A DNA stretch of 64,000 nt from Mesorhizobium sangaii (GCF_014207355.1 NZ_JACHEF010000002.1:186001-250000), one strand, 5' to 3'; positions 44,568 through 53,649 are shown, counted from the stretch's first letter. Notes: a model not told the origin generated them from the sequence alone. A program made the numbers and translations.

Positions 44568-45131
44568 ATGACCGGCAAAATCACCGCGCTTGACCTCGCG
44601 TCGCGAGAGCTGAGCGAGGCGACAAAAGCCTATTTCGCCAAATGCGAGGAGAAGCTCGGGCTCGTCCCCAACGTGCTGCGCGCCTATGCCTTCGACGAGA
44701 AGAAGCTGCGCGCCTTTACCGACATGTACAACGACCTGATGCTGGGCGAATCCGGCCTGTCGAAGCTGGAGCGCGAGATGATCGCGGTCGCCGTCTCCTC
44801 GATCAACCATTGCTACTATTGCCTGACCGCGCATGGCGCGGCGGTACGCCAGCTGTCCGGCGACCCGGCGCTCGGCGAGATGATGGTGATGAACTTCCGC
44901 ACCGCCGAGCTTTCACCGAGGCAGGCCGCAATGCTCGAATTCGCCGTCAAGCTGACGGAACAGCCGGCTAAGATCGTCGAGGCTGATCGGGCGGCGCTGC
45001 GCAACGCCGGCTTTTCCGATCGCGACATCTGGGACATCGCCTCGACCGCGGCCTTCTTCAACATGTCGAACCGGGTGGCGGCGGCAATCGACATGCGGCC
45101 GAACGACGAATACCACGCCATGGCGAGGTGA
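44568..45131 (+). CDS. Peroxidase-related AhpD/CMD-family protein
   Basis: A 187-residue carboxymuconolactone decarboxylase/AhpD-like protein of the uncharacterised peroxidase-related branch. The redox CXXC motif is HCYYCLTAHG (Cys82, Cys85), with the preceding Glu-rich helix LSKLEREMIAVAVSSIN. It probably reduces peroxides with a thiol partner; the partner is not visible here. ATG at 44568 follows CGAGGAGAAATGGCCC. It is divergent from gdh, sharing a 136-base promoter region. Confidence 0.9.
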   Translation: MTGKITALDLASRELSEATKAYFAKCEEKLGLVPNVLRAYAFDEKKLRAFTDMYNDLMLGESGLSKLEREMIAVAVSSINHCYYCLTAHGAAVRQLSGDPALGEMMVMNFRTAELSPRQAAMLEFAVKLTEQPAKIVEADRAALRNAGFSDRDIWDIASTAAFFNMSNRVAAAIDMRPNDEYHAMAR

Positions 45132-45260
45132 GCAGCCGCAGCCATCCGCCTTGCATTAGCTGCCTCGCATTCTCGTTGCATGTTCGCCGCTTTGGTCCGA
45201 TGATCGCCAGGCGGCGTGACCGCATGCCCGGTTCGATGCCGCTGATCAAGGGAGGAGAAC

Positions 45261-45584
45261 ATGGCGAAATTTCTCTACGTCTATCACGGCTCGGGCAAGA
45301 TGCCGACCGAGGAGGCCGAACGTCAGGCGGCAATGGACGCCTGGACGAACTGGTACGGCAAGCTCGGCTCGGCCGTGGTCGACGGCGGCAATCCCGTCGG
45401 CATGTCGAAGATGGTGCTGCCCGGCGGCAAGGTCGAGAACAACGGCGGCAGCAATCCAACCGCCGGCTATACGATCGTCGAAGCAAAGGACATCGACGAT
45501 GCCGTCGGCAAGGCCAAGGATTGTCCTATCCTTATGGACCCGGCTTTCAGCGTCGAGATCGCGCCGATCATTGAAGTGATGTGA
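45261..45584 (+). CDS. YCII-related domain protein
   Basis: A 107-residue protein with the compact YCII/ferredoxin-like fold: MAKFLYVYHG start, a central helix (RQAAMDAWTNWYGKLG), and GYTIVEAKDIDDAVGKAKDC followed by SVEIAPIIEV. Such proteins are associated with extracytoplasmic sigma factors in some genomes, but no sigma gene is near. GGGAGGAGAAC lies just before the ATG. It is 129 bases after the AhpD-like gene and may be co-transcribed. Confidence 0.85.
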   Translation: MAKFLYVYHGSGKMPTEEAERQAAMDAWTNWYGKLGSAVVDGGNPVGMSKMVLPGGKVENNGGSNPTAGYTIVEAKDIDDAVGKAKDCPILMDPAFSVEIAPIIEVM

Positions 45585-45751
45585 CGCCCCGTTTTAGCGT
45601 GATCTCTCCTGCCGAGGGTCCGCGAAGCAAAAAACGTTTCCCGCTTTCGCTGACGCAGTCCCTCGGTACAGGTTTATGCCCTGTCACCTCGCCGCGATCG
45701 CCGCGGCGGCGCCGGCCATCGCACTGACGCGGTTGGCGATGAAGAGGCGTT

Positions 45752-45924
45752 GGCGCTGCCCCTCATCTGGCTGCCGCCATCTTCTCCCCGTGAACGGGGA
45801 GAAGGACGCTGTCATCGACGGTTTCGCCACCGTCAGCGGTGCTGAAGGAGTGCCGAGGCTTGGGGCGCGGGCTTCTCCCCGTTTACGGGGAGAAGGTGCC
45901 GGCAGGCGGATGAGGGGCAGCGCC
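45752..45924. repeat. Palindromic repeat, family C copy 2
   Basis: Bounded by perfect 15-base inverted ends GGCGCTGCCCCTCAT (45752-45766) and ATGAGGGGCAGCGCC (45910-45924). Inside are two copies of a CTTCTCCCCGT-NNA-ACGGGGAGAAG-type hairpin and the middle block ATCGACGGTTTCGCCACCGT shared with copy 1 at 39445-39624. It lies in the 670-base gap before the DUF1062 gene, which otherwise holds no gene I can support. Confidence 0.88.
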
Positions 45925-46254
45925 GACCTCGACGATTGCAGGCCTTGCCGTTCCCATCGGGTGCCGCTAGAAGAACCGCGCGAACAATTTCGAGCGTCAC
46001 TTTGCCTCAGTAACCGCCGGTCTCGTCAACTCCCCCGACACACTGCATGGCACCGCATCGCGGTGCCTGTCTTCATTTCATGTGTTCCTCCGGGCGGCGG
46101 TTCGAGACCGGTTTGGCACTGCTGAACCGCTGTCGCGGGCTTTCCGCCGTGACACCCGATTTCCGATCATAGTTAGCTACCGCCACGCCGTGCCCGCAGG
46201 GGCATCTCGACATCGCCGGCCTGATGAACTTCCCGACGGGAAGGGCTTATCGGC
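45925..46254. promoter_or_regulatory. DUF1062 upstream region with possible ribosome-site hairpin
   Basis: Gene-free. It contains a hairpin GGCACCGC-ATC-GCGGTGCC (46049-46067) and, close to the DUF1062 start, CTTCCC-GAC-GGGAAG (46229-46243), whose right arm is the purine tract GGGAAGGG that would serve as Shine-Dalgarno. The second hairpin could hide the ribosome site. No known riboswitch class was recognised. Confidence 0.4.
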
Positions 46255-46881
46255 ATGTCTGCACTCCTGCGTATCCGCTGGGCGATCGCGGCCAAGACCG
46301 CACCTCGACCACTCATCAACTGCAATCGCTGTGGCACCGTCAAGGCCTATCGCTGCAGCGAAAAATTCCGCGTCAACGCCAACGGCAAGCGCATCGACGT
46401 CTGGCTGATCTACCGTTGCGTCGACTGCGACAATTCCTGGAATTTCGGCATATTGGAACGCTGCAACCGCCGTGACATCGAACCGGCGCGGCTAGTGGCG
46501 CTCGAAAGCAATGATCCGTCGCTAGCCCGGCACCATGCTTTCGATGTCGTTGCGCTGCGCAGCCGTGTGGGACGTGTCGAGGAGTTTCCGGATGTCGCCG
46601 TCCACAAGCAGAGGCTTGGCGATGCGAGGGAAAGCGCAATCGGGTTGGAACTTCAGCTCCGGCTCGAAATGCCGACATCGCTGCGGCTTGACCGGCTGCT
46701 CGCCAACGAACTCGGCCTCTCGCGATCGCGGCTTCAGGCGCTGGAAGAAAAGCGGCTGCTGGTCGTGGACCCAGACGGGGCCAAAGCCCTGCGCAAGCCG
46801 GCCCGCGCGGGGACCAAGATCCGCATCGACCTTGCCGGCCAACCCGACCGGGAGGCCATCATATCGGCAGCCGGCGGGTGA
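46255..46881 (+). CDS. DUF1062 domain protein
   Basis: A 208-residue protein of the DUF1062 family, function unknown. An N-terminal zinc-ribbon-like pair is visible: CNRCG (Cys23, Cys26) and CVDCD (Cys55, Cys58). The C-terminal part (RLDRLLANELGLSRSRLQAL) resembles an S4-like RNA-binding region, which would suggest a role on RNA or the ribosome; that is inference. It converges with typA. Confidence 0.85.
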   Translation: MSALLRIRWAIAAKTAPRPLINCNRCGTVKAYRCSEKFRVNANGKRIDVWLIYRCVDCDNSWNFGILERCNRRDIEPARLVALESNDPSLARHHAFDVVALRSRVGRVEEFPDVAVHKQRLGDARESAIGLELQLRLEMPTSLRLDRLLANELGLSRSRLQALEEKRLLVVDPDGAKALRKPARAGTKIRIDLAGQPDREAIISAAGG

Positions 46882-46888
46882 ATGAAGT

Positions 46889-46920
46889 GAGGGGCGAAGC
46901 ACTGGTGTACTCCGCCCCTC
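46889..46920. terminator. Hairpin between convergent DUF1062 and typA genes
   Basis: GAGGGGCG (46889-46896) pairs perfectly with CGCCCCTC (46913-46920) across a 16-base loop, in the 65-base gap between the convergent genes. No clean T-run follows on either strand, so intrinsic termination is possible but unproven. Confidence 0.45.
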
Positions 46921-46946
46921 TCAACTCTGAGAAAAAGAAAGTGGGA

Positions 46947-48776
46947 TTACGCCGCGCCGACCGCCTTGGCCGACTTCTCGAACCGCTTGCGCTCGTTCGG
47001 GTCGAGATAGAGCTTGCGCAGGCGGATGGTCTTCGGCGTCACCTCGACCAGCTCATCGTCCTGGATCCAGGCCAGCGCGCGCTCCAGCGTCATGCGGATC
47101 GGCGGCGTCAGCTTCACCGCCTCGTCCTTGCCGGCGGCGCGGATGTTGGTGAGCTTCTTGCCCTTCAGCACGTTCACTTCGAGGTCGTTGTCGCGGCTAT
47201 GGATGCCGATGATCATGCCCTGGTAGACCTTGACGCCGGGATCGATGACCATCGGGCCGCGGTCTTCCAGGTTCCACATGGCATAGGCCACCGCCTCGCC
47301 CTGCTCGTTGGAGATCAGCACGCCATTGGTGCGGCCCGGCAATTCGCCCTTGTAGGGCTCGTAGGCGTGGAACAGCCGGTTCATCACGGCGGTGCCGCGG
47401 GTGTCGGTCAGCAGTTCCGACTGGTAGCCGATCAGGCCACGCGTCGGCGCGTGGAAGACGATGCGCTGGCGGTTGCCGCCGGAGGGGCGCAACTCGACCA
47501 TCTCGGCCTTGCGCTCCGACATCTTCTGCACGACGATGCCGGCATGCTCCTCGTCGACGTCGATGACGACTTCCTCGACCGGCTCCAGCAATTCGCCGCT
47601 TTCGCCCTTCTGCATGACGACGCGCGGCCGCGACACGGCGATCTCGAAGCCTTCGCGGCGCATCGTCTCGATCAGCACGGCCAGCTGCAATTCGCCGCGG
47701 CCGGAGACGAAGAACGAATCCTTGTCGGGCGATTCCTCGATCTTCAGCGCGACATTGCCTTCGGCCTCGCGCAGCAGGCGGTCGCGGATGACGCGGCTGG
47801 TCACCTTGTCGCCTTCGGTGCCTGCCAGCGGGCTGTCGTTGACGAGGAAGGACATGGTCACGGTCGGCGGATCGATCGGCTGCGCATGCAGCGGCTCGGT
47901 CACCGACGGGTCGCAGAAGGTGTCGGCGACGGTGCCCTTCGACAGGCCGGCAATGGCGACGATATCACCCGCCTGGGCTTCTTCGATAGGCTGGCGCTCG
48001 AGGCCGCGGAAGGCGAGGATCTTGGAAATACGGCCGGTTTCGACCAGCGTGCCGTCATGGTGCAGCACCTTGACCGGCTGGTTGGACTTCAGCGTGCCGC
48101 TCTCGATGCGGCCGGTGATGATGCGACCAAGGAACGGATTGGCTTCCAGGATGGTGCCGATCATGCGGAACGGGCCGGGATGAACGGTCGGCGTCGGCAC
48201 ATGCTTGATGACGAGGTCGAACAGCGGCGCCAGGCCCTGGTCCTTGGGGCCTTCCGGATTTTCCGAAACCCAGCCGTCGCGGCCTGAACCGTAGAGGATC
48301 GGGAAGTCGAGCTGCTCGTCAGTGGCGTCTAGCGCCGCGAACAGGTCGAACACCTCGTTGACCACCTCGACATGGCGGGCGTCCGGACGGTCGATCTTGT
48401 TGATGACGACGATCGGCTTCAGGCCGACCTTTAGCGCCTTGCCGACGACGAACTTGGTCTGCGGCATCGGCCCTTCGGCGGCGTCGACCAGCACGATCGC
48501 CGAATCCACCATCGACAGGATACGCTCGACTTCGCCGCCGAAATCGGCGTGCCCGGGCGTGTCGACGATGTTGATGCGGGTGTCCTTCCAGTCGACCGAG
48601 GTCGCCTTGGCCAAGATCGTGATGCCGCGTTCCTTTTCGAGGTCGTTGGAATCCATGGCGCGCTCGGCGACGCGCTGATTGTCGCGGAAGGAGCCGGATT
48701 GCCGGAGCAATTGATCGACGAGGGTGGTTTTTCCATGGTCGACGTGCGCGATGATCGCGATATTACGGATTTTCAT
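46947..48776 (-). CDS. typA: GTP-binding protein TypA/BipA
   Basis: Ribosome-associated translational GTPase involved in 50S assembly and stress adaptation. The 609-residue product carries G1 [11 protein letters not shown]3 [12 protein letters not shown] and G4 NKIDRPDAR, followed by EF-G-like domains and the TypA-specific C-terminal domain ([37 protein letters not shown]). Start at 48776 ([12 protein letters not shown]); the frame is open to 48812. Confidence 0.96.
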   Translation of the reverse strand: MKIRNIAIIAHVDHGKTTLVDQLLRQSGSFRDNQRVAERAMDSNDLEKERGITILAKATSVDWKDTRINIVDTPGHADFGGEVERILSMVDSAIVLVDAAEGPMPQTKFVVGKALKVGLKPIVVINKIDRPDARHVEVVNEVFDLFAALDATDEQLDFPILYGSGRDGWVSENPEGPKDQGLAPLFDLVIKHVPTPTVHPGPFRMIGTILEANPFLGRIITGRIESGTLKSNQPVKVLHHDGTLVETGRISKILAFRGLERQPIEEAQAGDIVAIAGLSKGTVADTFCDPSVTEPLHAQPIDPPTVTMSFLVNDSPLAGTEGDKVTSRVIRDRLLREAEGNVALKIEESPDKDSFFVSGRGELQLAVLIETMRREGFEIAVSRPRVVMQKGESGELLEPVEEVVIDVDEEHAGIVVQKMSERKAEMVELRPSGGNRQRIVFHAPTRGLIGYQSELLTDTRGTAVMNRLFHAYEPYKGELPGRTNGVLISNEQGEAVAYAMWNLEDRGPMVIDPGVKVYQGMIIGIHSRDNDLEVNVLKGKKLTNIRAAGKDEAVKLTPPIRMTLERALAWIQDDELVEVTPKTIRLRKLYLDPNERKRFEKSAKAVGAA

Positions 48777-48973
48777 GTTCTGGTCTCGGAAGCGTTGCAG
48801 GCAGCAGGCCAAAAGGCGCTGCCTCTTTCGGTTGCGCGGCTCATACAGGGTTTTTCGCAGTTGCGAAAGAGGACGCGCGATACCAAATACTCATCAAATC
48901 TTAAGCATCTGCGTGTGAGATGATTTTGTTAACCAAGGCGGGAACCTTTCGAGGCCCGGACAGTTCGAACGTC

Positions 48974-49255
48974 ATGACCGATAAACTCAACCGATTTTGG
49001 CCGCTCATCGCGTCCGTTGCCTTTGCCGTCCTGCTGGCGGCCAACGCCGCGCAGTCGGCTGCGACGCAGCAGGAAGCGCGGCCGGCCTTGCCAACCGTTG
49101 CGCCATCCGCAGAGCAGGTCTTCGCCGACGCGCCCGACGGCGTCGACCCGATGGTGACCGGCCCGGTCAGCACCGCCTTCAAGCAGAGGCAGGATGCCGC
49201 CAACTGCGACACTGCCGTCTGGCCGAACGTCCCGATGGTCTGCTATCCCGACTGA
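48974..49255 (+). CDS. Small secreted protein of unknown function
   Basis: A 93-residue product with a signal peptide (FWPLIASVAFAVLLAANAAQ, cleavage near SAA) and a short mature part ending in a cysteine pair (NCDTAVWPNVPMVCYPD) that could form one disulfide. No known domain was recognised. The start at 48974 is chosen because the signal peptide begins there; a frame to 48920 exists. It is divergent from typA and converges with phoD. Confidence 0.7.
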   Translation: MTDKLNRFWPLIASVAFAVLLAANAAQSAATQQEARPALPTVAPSAEQVFADAPDGVDPMVTGPVSTAFKQRQDAANCDTAVWPNVPMVCYPD

Positions 49256-49311
49256 CGACCGCCGGCGGCGGTCGTCGTCCCGGAGATGACGAAGGTCGGC
49301 TTAAGCCGACC
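49254..49311. terminator. Twin hairpins between convergent secreted-protein and phoD genes
   Basis: First a perfect 10-bp stem GACGACCGCC-GGC-GGCGGTCGTC (49254-49276) starting at the end of the upstream gene, then a perfect 18-base palindrome GGTCGGCTTAAGCCGACC (49294-49311) spanning the phoD stop codon. No T-run follows either. Confidence 0.5.
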
Positions 49312-50875
49312 GCACCGGGTCGAGCGTGACCTTGTAGAGCTCGTTGTCGTCGCGATCCATCAGCCGCACCGTCATCTGTTCGCTGGCGCCATTGATATCG
49401 ACCAGCCCGAAGAATTGCAGGCCGGCAGACGGCGGCAGGTTCTGGCCTTGCTCGGCGGTCGGTGCCTTGATGAATTTCAGCTCCGGACCAAAAGTCATGT
49501 CGAAATCGTTCGGGCCGAACGTGCCGGCATGGATCGGGCCCGAAACGAATTCCCAGAACGGGTTGAAATCCTGGAACTGCGCCTTGTCGGGATTGTAGTA
49601 GTGCGCGGCGGTGTAGTGCACGTCGGCGGTCAGCCAGACAGTGTTGCTGATGCCGGCGTTCTTGATGAAGCGCAACAGGTCGGCGATCTCGAGCTCGCGT
49701 CCCTTGGCCGGGCCGTTGTCGCCGTTGCTGACCGCTTCGGCACCCGCCTTCTTGGCGGCATCGTCCCAGACGACGAGGCCGAGCGGCATGTCGGCGGCGA
49801 TGATTTTCCAGGTTGCCTTCGAGTTAGCCAGTTCGCGCTTCAGCCATTTCGTCTGCTGTTCGCCGAGCATGCGCGATTGCGGCGTCATCTCATCTTGCAT
49901 GTCCGGGCCGTTGGGGCCGCGATAGGAACGCATGTCGAGGAAGAACACGTCGAGCAGCGGCCCATAGGCAATCTTGCGATAGACGCGGCCCGGCTCGGAC
50001 GGTTCATAGCGGATCGTCGTCATCTCGTGGAAGGCACGCGCCGCGCGTGCCGCCAGCACATGGATGGATTTCTCGGTGTAGCGGTTGTCGGCGCTGAGAT
50101 TCTTCGAATCCGACCAGTTGTTCAGCACTTCGTGGTCGTCCCACTGGTAGAAGGTCGGGCAGATGGCGCTGAGGCCCAGCACGTTCTTGTCCATCATGTT
50201 GTATTTCCACTGGTCCCGGTATTCGTCCAGCGTCTCGGCGACCTTGCGCTTGCCGTCGATCAGCACGACGTTCTTCCACTTGCCGCCGCCGGGTAGGTCG
50301 ACCTCGTCCTTCATGGCGCCGTCGGCATAGATGGTGTCGCCTGAATGCAGGAAGAAATCGGGCGTGTGCTTGCCGATCGTGGCGTAGGTCTTCATGCCGG
50401 TCTCGTCGATGCCCCAGCCCTGGCCGGCGGTGTCGCCCGACCAGGCGAACTTGATGTCGCGCCTGGAAGCGGGCGCGGTGCGGAAGCGGCCGGTGATCGG
50501 CTCGGAAACCGCATTGATGTCGGCGAGATCGGCTGCCGTCATGCGATAGAAGATGTCCTGGTCGGAAGCGAGGTCGGTGAGCAGACGCTTGACCGTATAG
50601 TCGCTGGCCGGCGAGGTATCGAGCGGCGCCAGGCGGACGGCATCAGTAAAATTTTCGGTCGACGACACTTCGAACATGACGCGCGACGGGCGGTCGGTGC
50701 GCGTCCACACCATGCCGCTGGTGGCGTCGACATCGCCCGACTGGACACCGTGGGTGAATGCCGGGCGTTGGCTGGCGCGTGAATAGTATGGCATTGCCAG
50801 GCCTGACACGCCGACCAGGCCGGCGGCGCTGGCGGAGGTGACGAAAGCACGGCGGGTCATCGAGAGCTTGTTCAT
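49301..50875 (-). CDS. phoD: PhoD-type alkaline phosphatase
   Basis: A 524-residue phosphodiesterase/phosphomonoesterase of the PhoD family, releasing phosphate from organic esters outside the cytoplasm. A Tat-like signal is visible (MTRRAFVTSASAAGLVGVSG). The order is an N-terminal Fn3-like domain (FTHGVQSGDVDATSGMVWTR) and a metallophosphatase core with FAWSGDTAG, FFLHSGDTIYAD, YQWDDHEVLNNW and LTADVHYTAAHYY. Start at 50875 follows AGGAGACAG. Calcium/iron dependence is expected from the family. No Pho box was searched. Confidence 0.92.
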   Translation of the reverse strand: MNKLSMTRRAFVTSASAAGLVGVSGLAMPYYSRASQRPAFTHGVQSGDVDATSGMVWTRTDRPSRVMFEVSSTENFTDAVRLAPLDTSPASDYTVKRLLTDLASDQDIFYRMTAADLADINAVSEPITGRFRTAPASRRDIKFAWSGDTAGQGWGIDETGMKTYATIGKHTPDFFLHSGDTIYADGAMKDEVDLPGGGKWKNVVLIDGKRKVAETLDEYRDQWKYNMMDKNVLGLSAICPTFYQWDDHEVLNNWSDSKNLSADNRYTEKSIHVLAARAARAFHEMTTIRYEPSEPGRVYRKIAYGPLLDVFFLDMRSYRGPNGPDMQDEMTPQSRMLGEQQTKWLKRELANSKATWKIIAADMPLGLVVWDDAAKKAGAEAVSNGDNGPAKGRELEIADLLRFIKNAGISNTVWLTADVHYTAAHYYNPDKAQFQDFNPFWEFVSGPIHAGTFGPNDFDMTFGPELKFIKAPTAEQGQNLPPSAGLQFFGLVDINGASEQMTVRLMDRDDNELYKVTLDPVRSA

Positions 50876-50983
50876 GGCTGTCTCCTGGATGTCTTGAAAA
50901 ATTGCCACCAAGGTCAAGCGTCAATGTTTCAGGCGCATCTCGAAACCATGAAGGTTTTCTGACGATCAACAGGCAGGGAATTG

Positions 50984-51011
50984 CCGATCTCCCCCTCGTG
51001 GGGGAGATTGG
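50984..51011. repeat. Short hairpin repeat, family D copy 1
   Basis: CCGATCTCCCCC-TCGT-GGGGGAGATTGG forms a 12-bp stem in the gap between phoD and the MFS gene. The same CATCTCCCCC/GGGGGAGAT style hairpin occurs at 57619-57641. It could end the MFS transcript. This is a common rhizobial intergenic hairpin (recollection). Confidence 0.75.
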
Positions 51012-51034
51012 CAGCTGGTCGGCAGCGCCTCTCC

Positions 51035-52318
51035 TTACGCCGCCTGCGGTTCCGGATCGAAGGCCGGCCGGCTGGTGTTGATCAGAAGCGAGATACAGGC
51101 GGCGGCGATTGCCGTCATGCCGGCGATCAGGAAGGCCAGCGCGTAATTGCCCTGCAGTTCGCGCATCGTACCCCCAAAGGCCGCGGCGGCAGCTGCGCCG
51201 ATCTGATGTCCGGCGACGATCCAGCCGAACACGATCGGCCCGCTGCGGTCGCCGAATGCCTCGTTGGCAAGCCTCAGCGTCGGCGGCACGGTGGCGATCC
51301 AGTCGAGGCCGTAAAGCACCGCGAAGATGATCAGGCTGGTCGCCGAGAAGCCGGAATAGGGCAGGTAGATCAGCGACAGGCCACGGATCCCATAATAGAC
51401 GCCGAGCAGCTTGCGGGGGTCGTAGCGGTCGGTGAGCCAGCCCGACAGCGTCGTGCCGATCAGGTCGAAAATGCCCATCATCGACAGCAGGCCGGCCGCC
51501 TGCACCTCGCCGATGCCCATGTCGCCGCAGAACGCGATAAGATGCGTGCCGACCAGCCCGTTGGTGGTGAAACCGCAAACGAAGAAAGTGGCGAACAGAT
51601 ACCAGAACACGCGGGTGCCGGCGGCGCGGCGCAGCGTCGAGAACGTGTGGGCGAGGAAATTGCCTTGGGAAGCGGGTGGCGCCGGCGGCACGTCGTCGGC
51701 CTCCGCGCCATAGCGCACCATGCCGATCGAAGCCGGCCGCTCCGGCACCAGCAGCCAGACCAGCGGCACCAGGGCCGCGGTGGCGATCGAAACGGCGATG
51801 ACAACCGGCTGCCAGCCACCCGATTGCGCCAGCGCGGCGATCAGCGGCAGGAACACCAGCATGCCGGTGGCGCTGGAGGCCGACATCAGTCCCATGACAA
51901 GGCCGCGATTGGTTTTGAACCAGCGGTTGACAATGGTGGCTCCGAGCACGCTGGCAACGGCGCCGGAACCGATGCCCGAAAACACGCCCCAGGTGATGAA
52001 CAGATGCCAGGGCTTGGTCATCAAGAGGCTGAGCGCGGTCGAGCCCGACATCACCATCAGCGAGGCCAGCAGCGTGCGGCGCAGCCCGATCCGCTCCATC
52101 AAGGCCGCCGCGAATGGACCGGTCAGGCCGTAGAGCAGGATGCCGACACCGGCTGCTAGCGAGATGACGTCGCGGCGCCAGCCGAAACTGTTCTCCAGCG
52201 GCAGCATCATGACGGCGGGCGCGGATCGCAGCCCGGCCGCGATCAGCAGGCAGAAAAAGATGACACCGACCACGACGAAGGCGTAGCGCTGGCCAAAGGG
52301 ACGGGATTGAACTATCAT
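51035..52318 (-). CDS. MFS transporter (monocarboxylate/oxalate-formate type), TetR-linked
   Basis: A 427-residue major-facilitator protein with about twelve membrane helices (FVVVGVIFFCLLIAAGLRSA start) and the signature GLVMGLMSASSATGMLVFLP of the OFA/monocarboxylate-type branch. A variable central loop (YGAEADDVPPAPPASQGNFL) separates the halves. The start codon (52316-52318) directly abuts a candidate TetR operator, and no good Shine-Dalgarno is visible, so repression may also block translation initiation. It is divergent from the TetR gene, which presumably represses it. Substrate unknown. Confidence 0.88.
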   Translation of the reverse strand: MIVQSRPFGQRYAFVVVGVIFFCLLIAAGLRSAPAVMMLPLENSFGWRRDVISLAAGVGILLYGLTGPFAAALMERIGLRRTLLASLMVMSGSTALSLLMTKPWHLFITWGVFSGIGSGAVASVLGATIVNRWFKTNRGLVMGLMSASSATGMLVFLPLIAALAQSGGWQPVVIAVSIATAALVPLVWLLVPERPASIGMVRYGAEADDVPPAPPASQGNFLAHTFSTLRRAAGTRVFWYLFATFFVCGFTTNGLVGTHLIAFCGDMGIGEVQAAGLLSMMGIFDLIGTTLSGWLTDRYDPRKLLGVYYGIRGLSLIYLPYSGFSATSLIIFAVLYGLDWIATVPPTLRLANEAFGDRSGPIVFGWIVAGHQIGAAAAAAFGGTMRELQGNYALAFLIAGMTAIAAACISLLINTSRPAFDPEPQAA

Positions 52319-52335
52319 GTTACTGACCGGTACGT
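52319..52335. promoter_or_regulatory. Candidate TetR operator 1
   Basis: GTTACTGACCGGTACGT, lying immediately next to the MFS start codon. It matches the reverse complement of the site at 52356-52372 (GTTACCGATCGGTACGT) at 15 of 17 positions, which strongly suggests a shared protein-binding site. Confidence 0.72.
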
Positions 52336-52355
52336 TTCAGGGTGGGAGGATGTAT

Positions 52356-52372
52356 ACGTACCGATCGGTAAC
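52356..52372. promoter_or_regulatory. Candidate TetR operator 2
   Basis: ACGTACCGATCGGTAAC with a perfect 12-base palindrome TACCGATCGGTA at 52359-52370, 20 bases upstream of the TetR gene start. It pairs in sequence with operator 1 in inverted orientation, placing one site by each divergent gene, as expected for autoregulation plus control of the exporter. Confidence 0.75.
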
Positions 52373-52392
52373 ATTGTCAATCGAGTTCCATC

Positions 52393-53010
52393 ATGCCAGC
52401 GGACAAAAATATTGATCTGACCATCAGCGACGGTCACGCGTCGGCGCCACCGAAGGCCGCCAAGAAGATCCTCGACGTGGCTTACGACCTGTTCTATCGG
52501 CGCGGCATCAGGGCGATCGGCGTCGACGAGATCGTCAAGCGCGCTGGCGTCACCAAGCCCAGTCTCTATCGCAGCTTTCCGTCCAAGGATGAGCTGGCGG
52601 CTTCGTACCTCAGGCAGTACGACCAGGAATACTGGGAGCGTTTCGATGAGGCGGTCGCGGCCCATCCCGGCGATCCGCGCGCGCAGATCAAGGCTTTCCT
52701 GACCCGCATCGGCAAGCGAACGCAGATGGCGGAATATCGCGGCTGCGGCATGACCAATGCGGCGGTCGAATATCCCGAACGCGGCCATCCGGCCCGCGTG
52801 GTCAGCGAATCCAACAAGCAGGAACTGCGCCGCCGCTTGCGCTCCATGGCGGTTGTGATGGGAGCGCAAGACGCGGACACTTTAGGCGACGGCCTGCTGC
52901 TTCTGATCGAAGGCGCCTATATCAGCGGCCAGCTGTTCGGGCTCGGCGGCCCGGCTCAATCAGTCGCCCGCAATGCCGACCTGCTGATTGAAGCGAGCTT
53001 GAAGAAATAG
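52393..53010 (+). CDS. TetR-family transcriptional repressor
   Basis: A 205-residue TetR-type regulator. The N-terminal helix-turn-helix is clear (KKILDVAYDLFYRRGIRAIG, then VDEIVKRAGVTKPSLYRSFP), followed by an all-helical ligand domain with a single MAEYRGCGMTNAAVEY segment. It is divergent from the MFS gene, with two matching candidate operators between them, so it most likely represses both genes until a substrate of the pump binds. Confidence 0.92.
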   Translation: MPADKNIDLTISDGHASAPPKAAKKILDVAYDLFYRRGIRAIGVDEIVKRAGVTKPSLYRSFPSKDELAASYLRQYDQEYWERFDEAVAAHPGDPRAQIKAFLTRIGKRTQMAEYRGCGMTNAAVEYPERGHPARVVSESNKQELRRRLRSMAVVMGAQDADTLGDGLLLLIEGAYISGQLFGLGGPAQSVARNADLLIEASLKK

Positions 53011-53055
53011 CGTTTGACGCTACGCTGCGGCGGCTTGCAACAAAGATTGTCCGCC

Positions 53056-53649
53056 ATGCGCGCTCTTCTGATCCCGTTCGTCTTCGCCGGCTTCTGCCAG
53101 GCTGCGCGGGCCAGCGACATATCAAGCGCCTATACCGATCTCGATTGGAAGAAGGACTGCGTGACCTACGCACAGGCCGAAGAGGGCGACGGCGACTGGG
53201 CCGATCTCGCCTGTTCGGGTTATCGCGGCTACCCCGTGCTGATCGCCTATGACGACGCTCGCGAATCGCTGTTTTATGGTTTTCCGCCCGGCAGCGACAT
53301 GACATCGGTCTGGGAGAGTTTTTCCGGCTTCAATTCGTCCGGAGCCAGGATCGAGTGGCGCATCGAAACCACGGGCGACAAGGCCGTGCCCTTTGCCGCG
53401 ATCCACCGCCGCTCGATCAGCAACCCGGACCACGAAAACAAGCTGACCGAGGTGCTGCTCGTCGCCAAGGTCGGCCAGATGGACGCCCGCGATGGCTGCA
53501 CGGTCGGCCTGGTGCTGGCCACCGGCAACCCCGCCGCCAACGATCAGGCGCGCAAACTGGCCGACGAGAAAGCGCGGACGTTCGCCTGCGGCAAGGACCG
53601 GCACACCATCATCGGCAACGTGCCGGCTTTCGGCCGCGTCGATAACTAA
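53056..53649 (+). CDS. Secreted protein of unknown function
   Basis: A 197-residue product with a short signal peptide (ALLIPFVFAGFCQAARA) and a compact mature domain containing four cysteines (KKDCVTY, LACSGY, DGCTVG, FACGKD) that could form two disulfides. No family was recognised. The start at 53056 is chosen because the signal peptide begins there; the frame is open to 53014. It follows the TetR gene by 45 bases on the same strand, so it may share its transcript, though a role in the same system is not shown. Confidence 0.72.
   Translation: MRALLIPFVFAGFCQAARASDISSAYTDLDWKKDCVTYAQAEEGDGDWADLACSGYRGYPVLIAYDDARESLFYGFPPGSDMTSVWESFSGFNSSGARIEWRIETTGDKAVPFAAIHRRSISNPDHENKLTEVLLVAKVGQMDARDGCTVGLVLATGNPAANDQARKLADEKARTFACGKDRHTIIGNVPAFGRVDN

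Noticed and set aside
46096..46108. A GGTTCGAGACC motif like a tRNA T-arm
   Set aside because: No acceptor stem, D-arm or anticodon arm can be formed around it.
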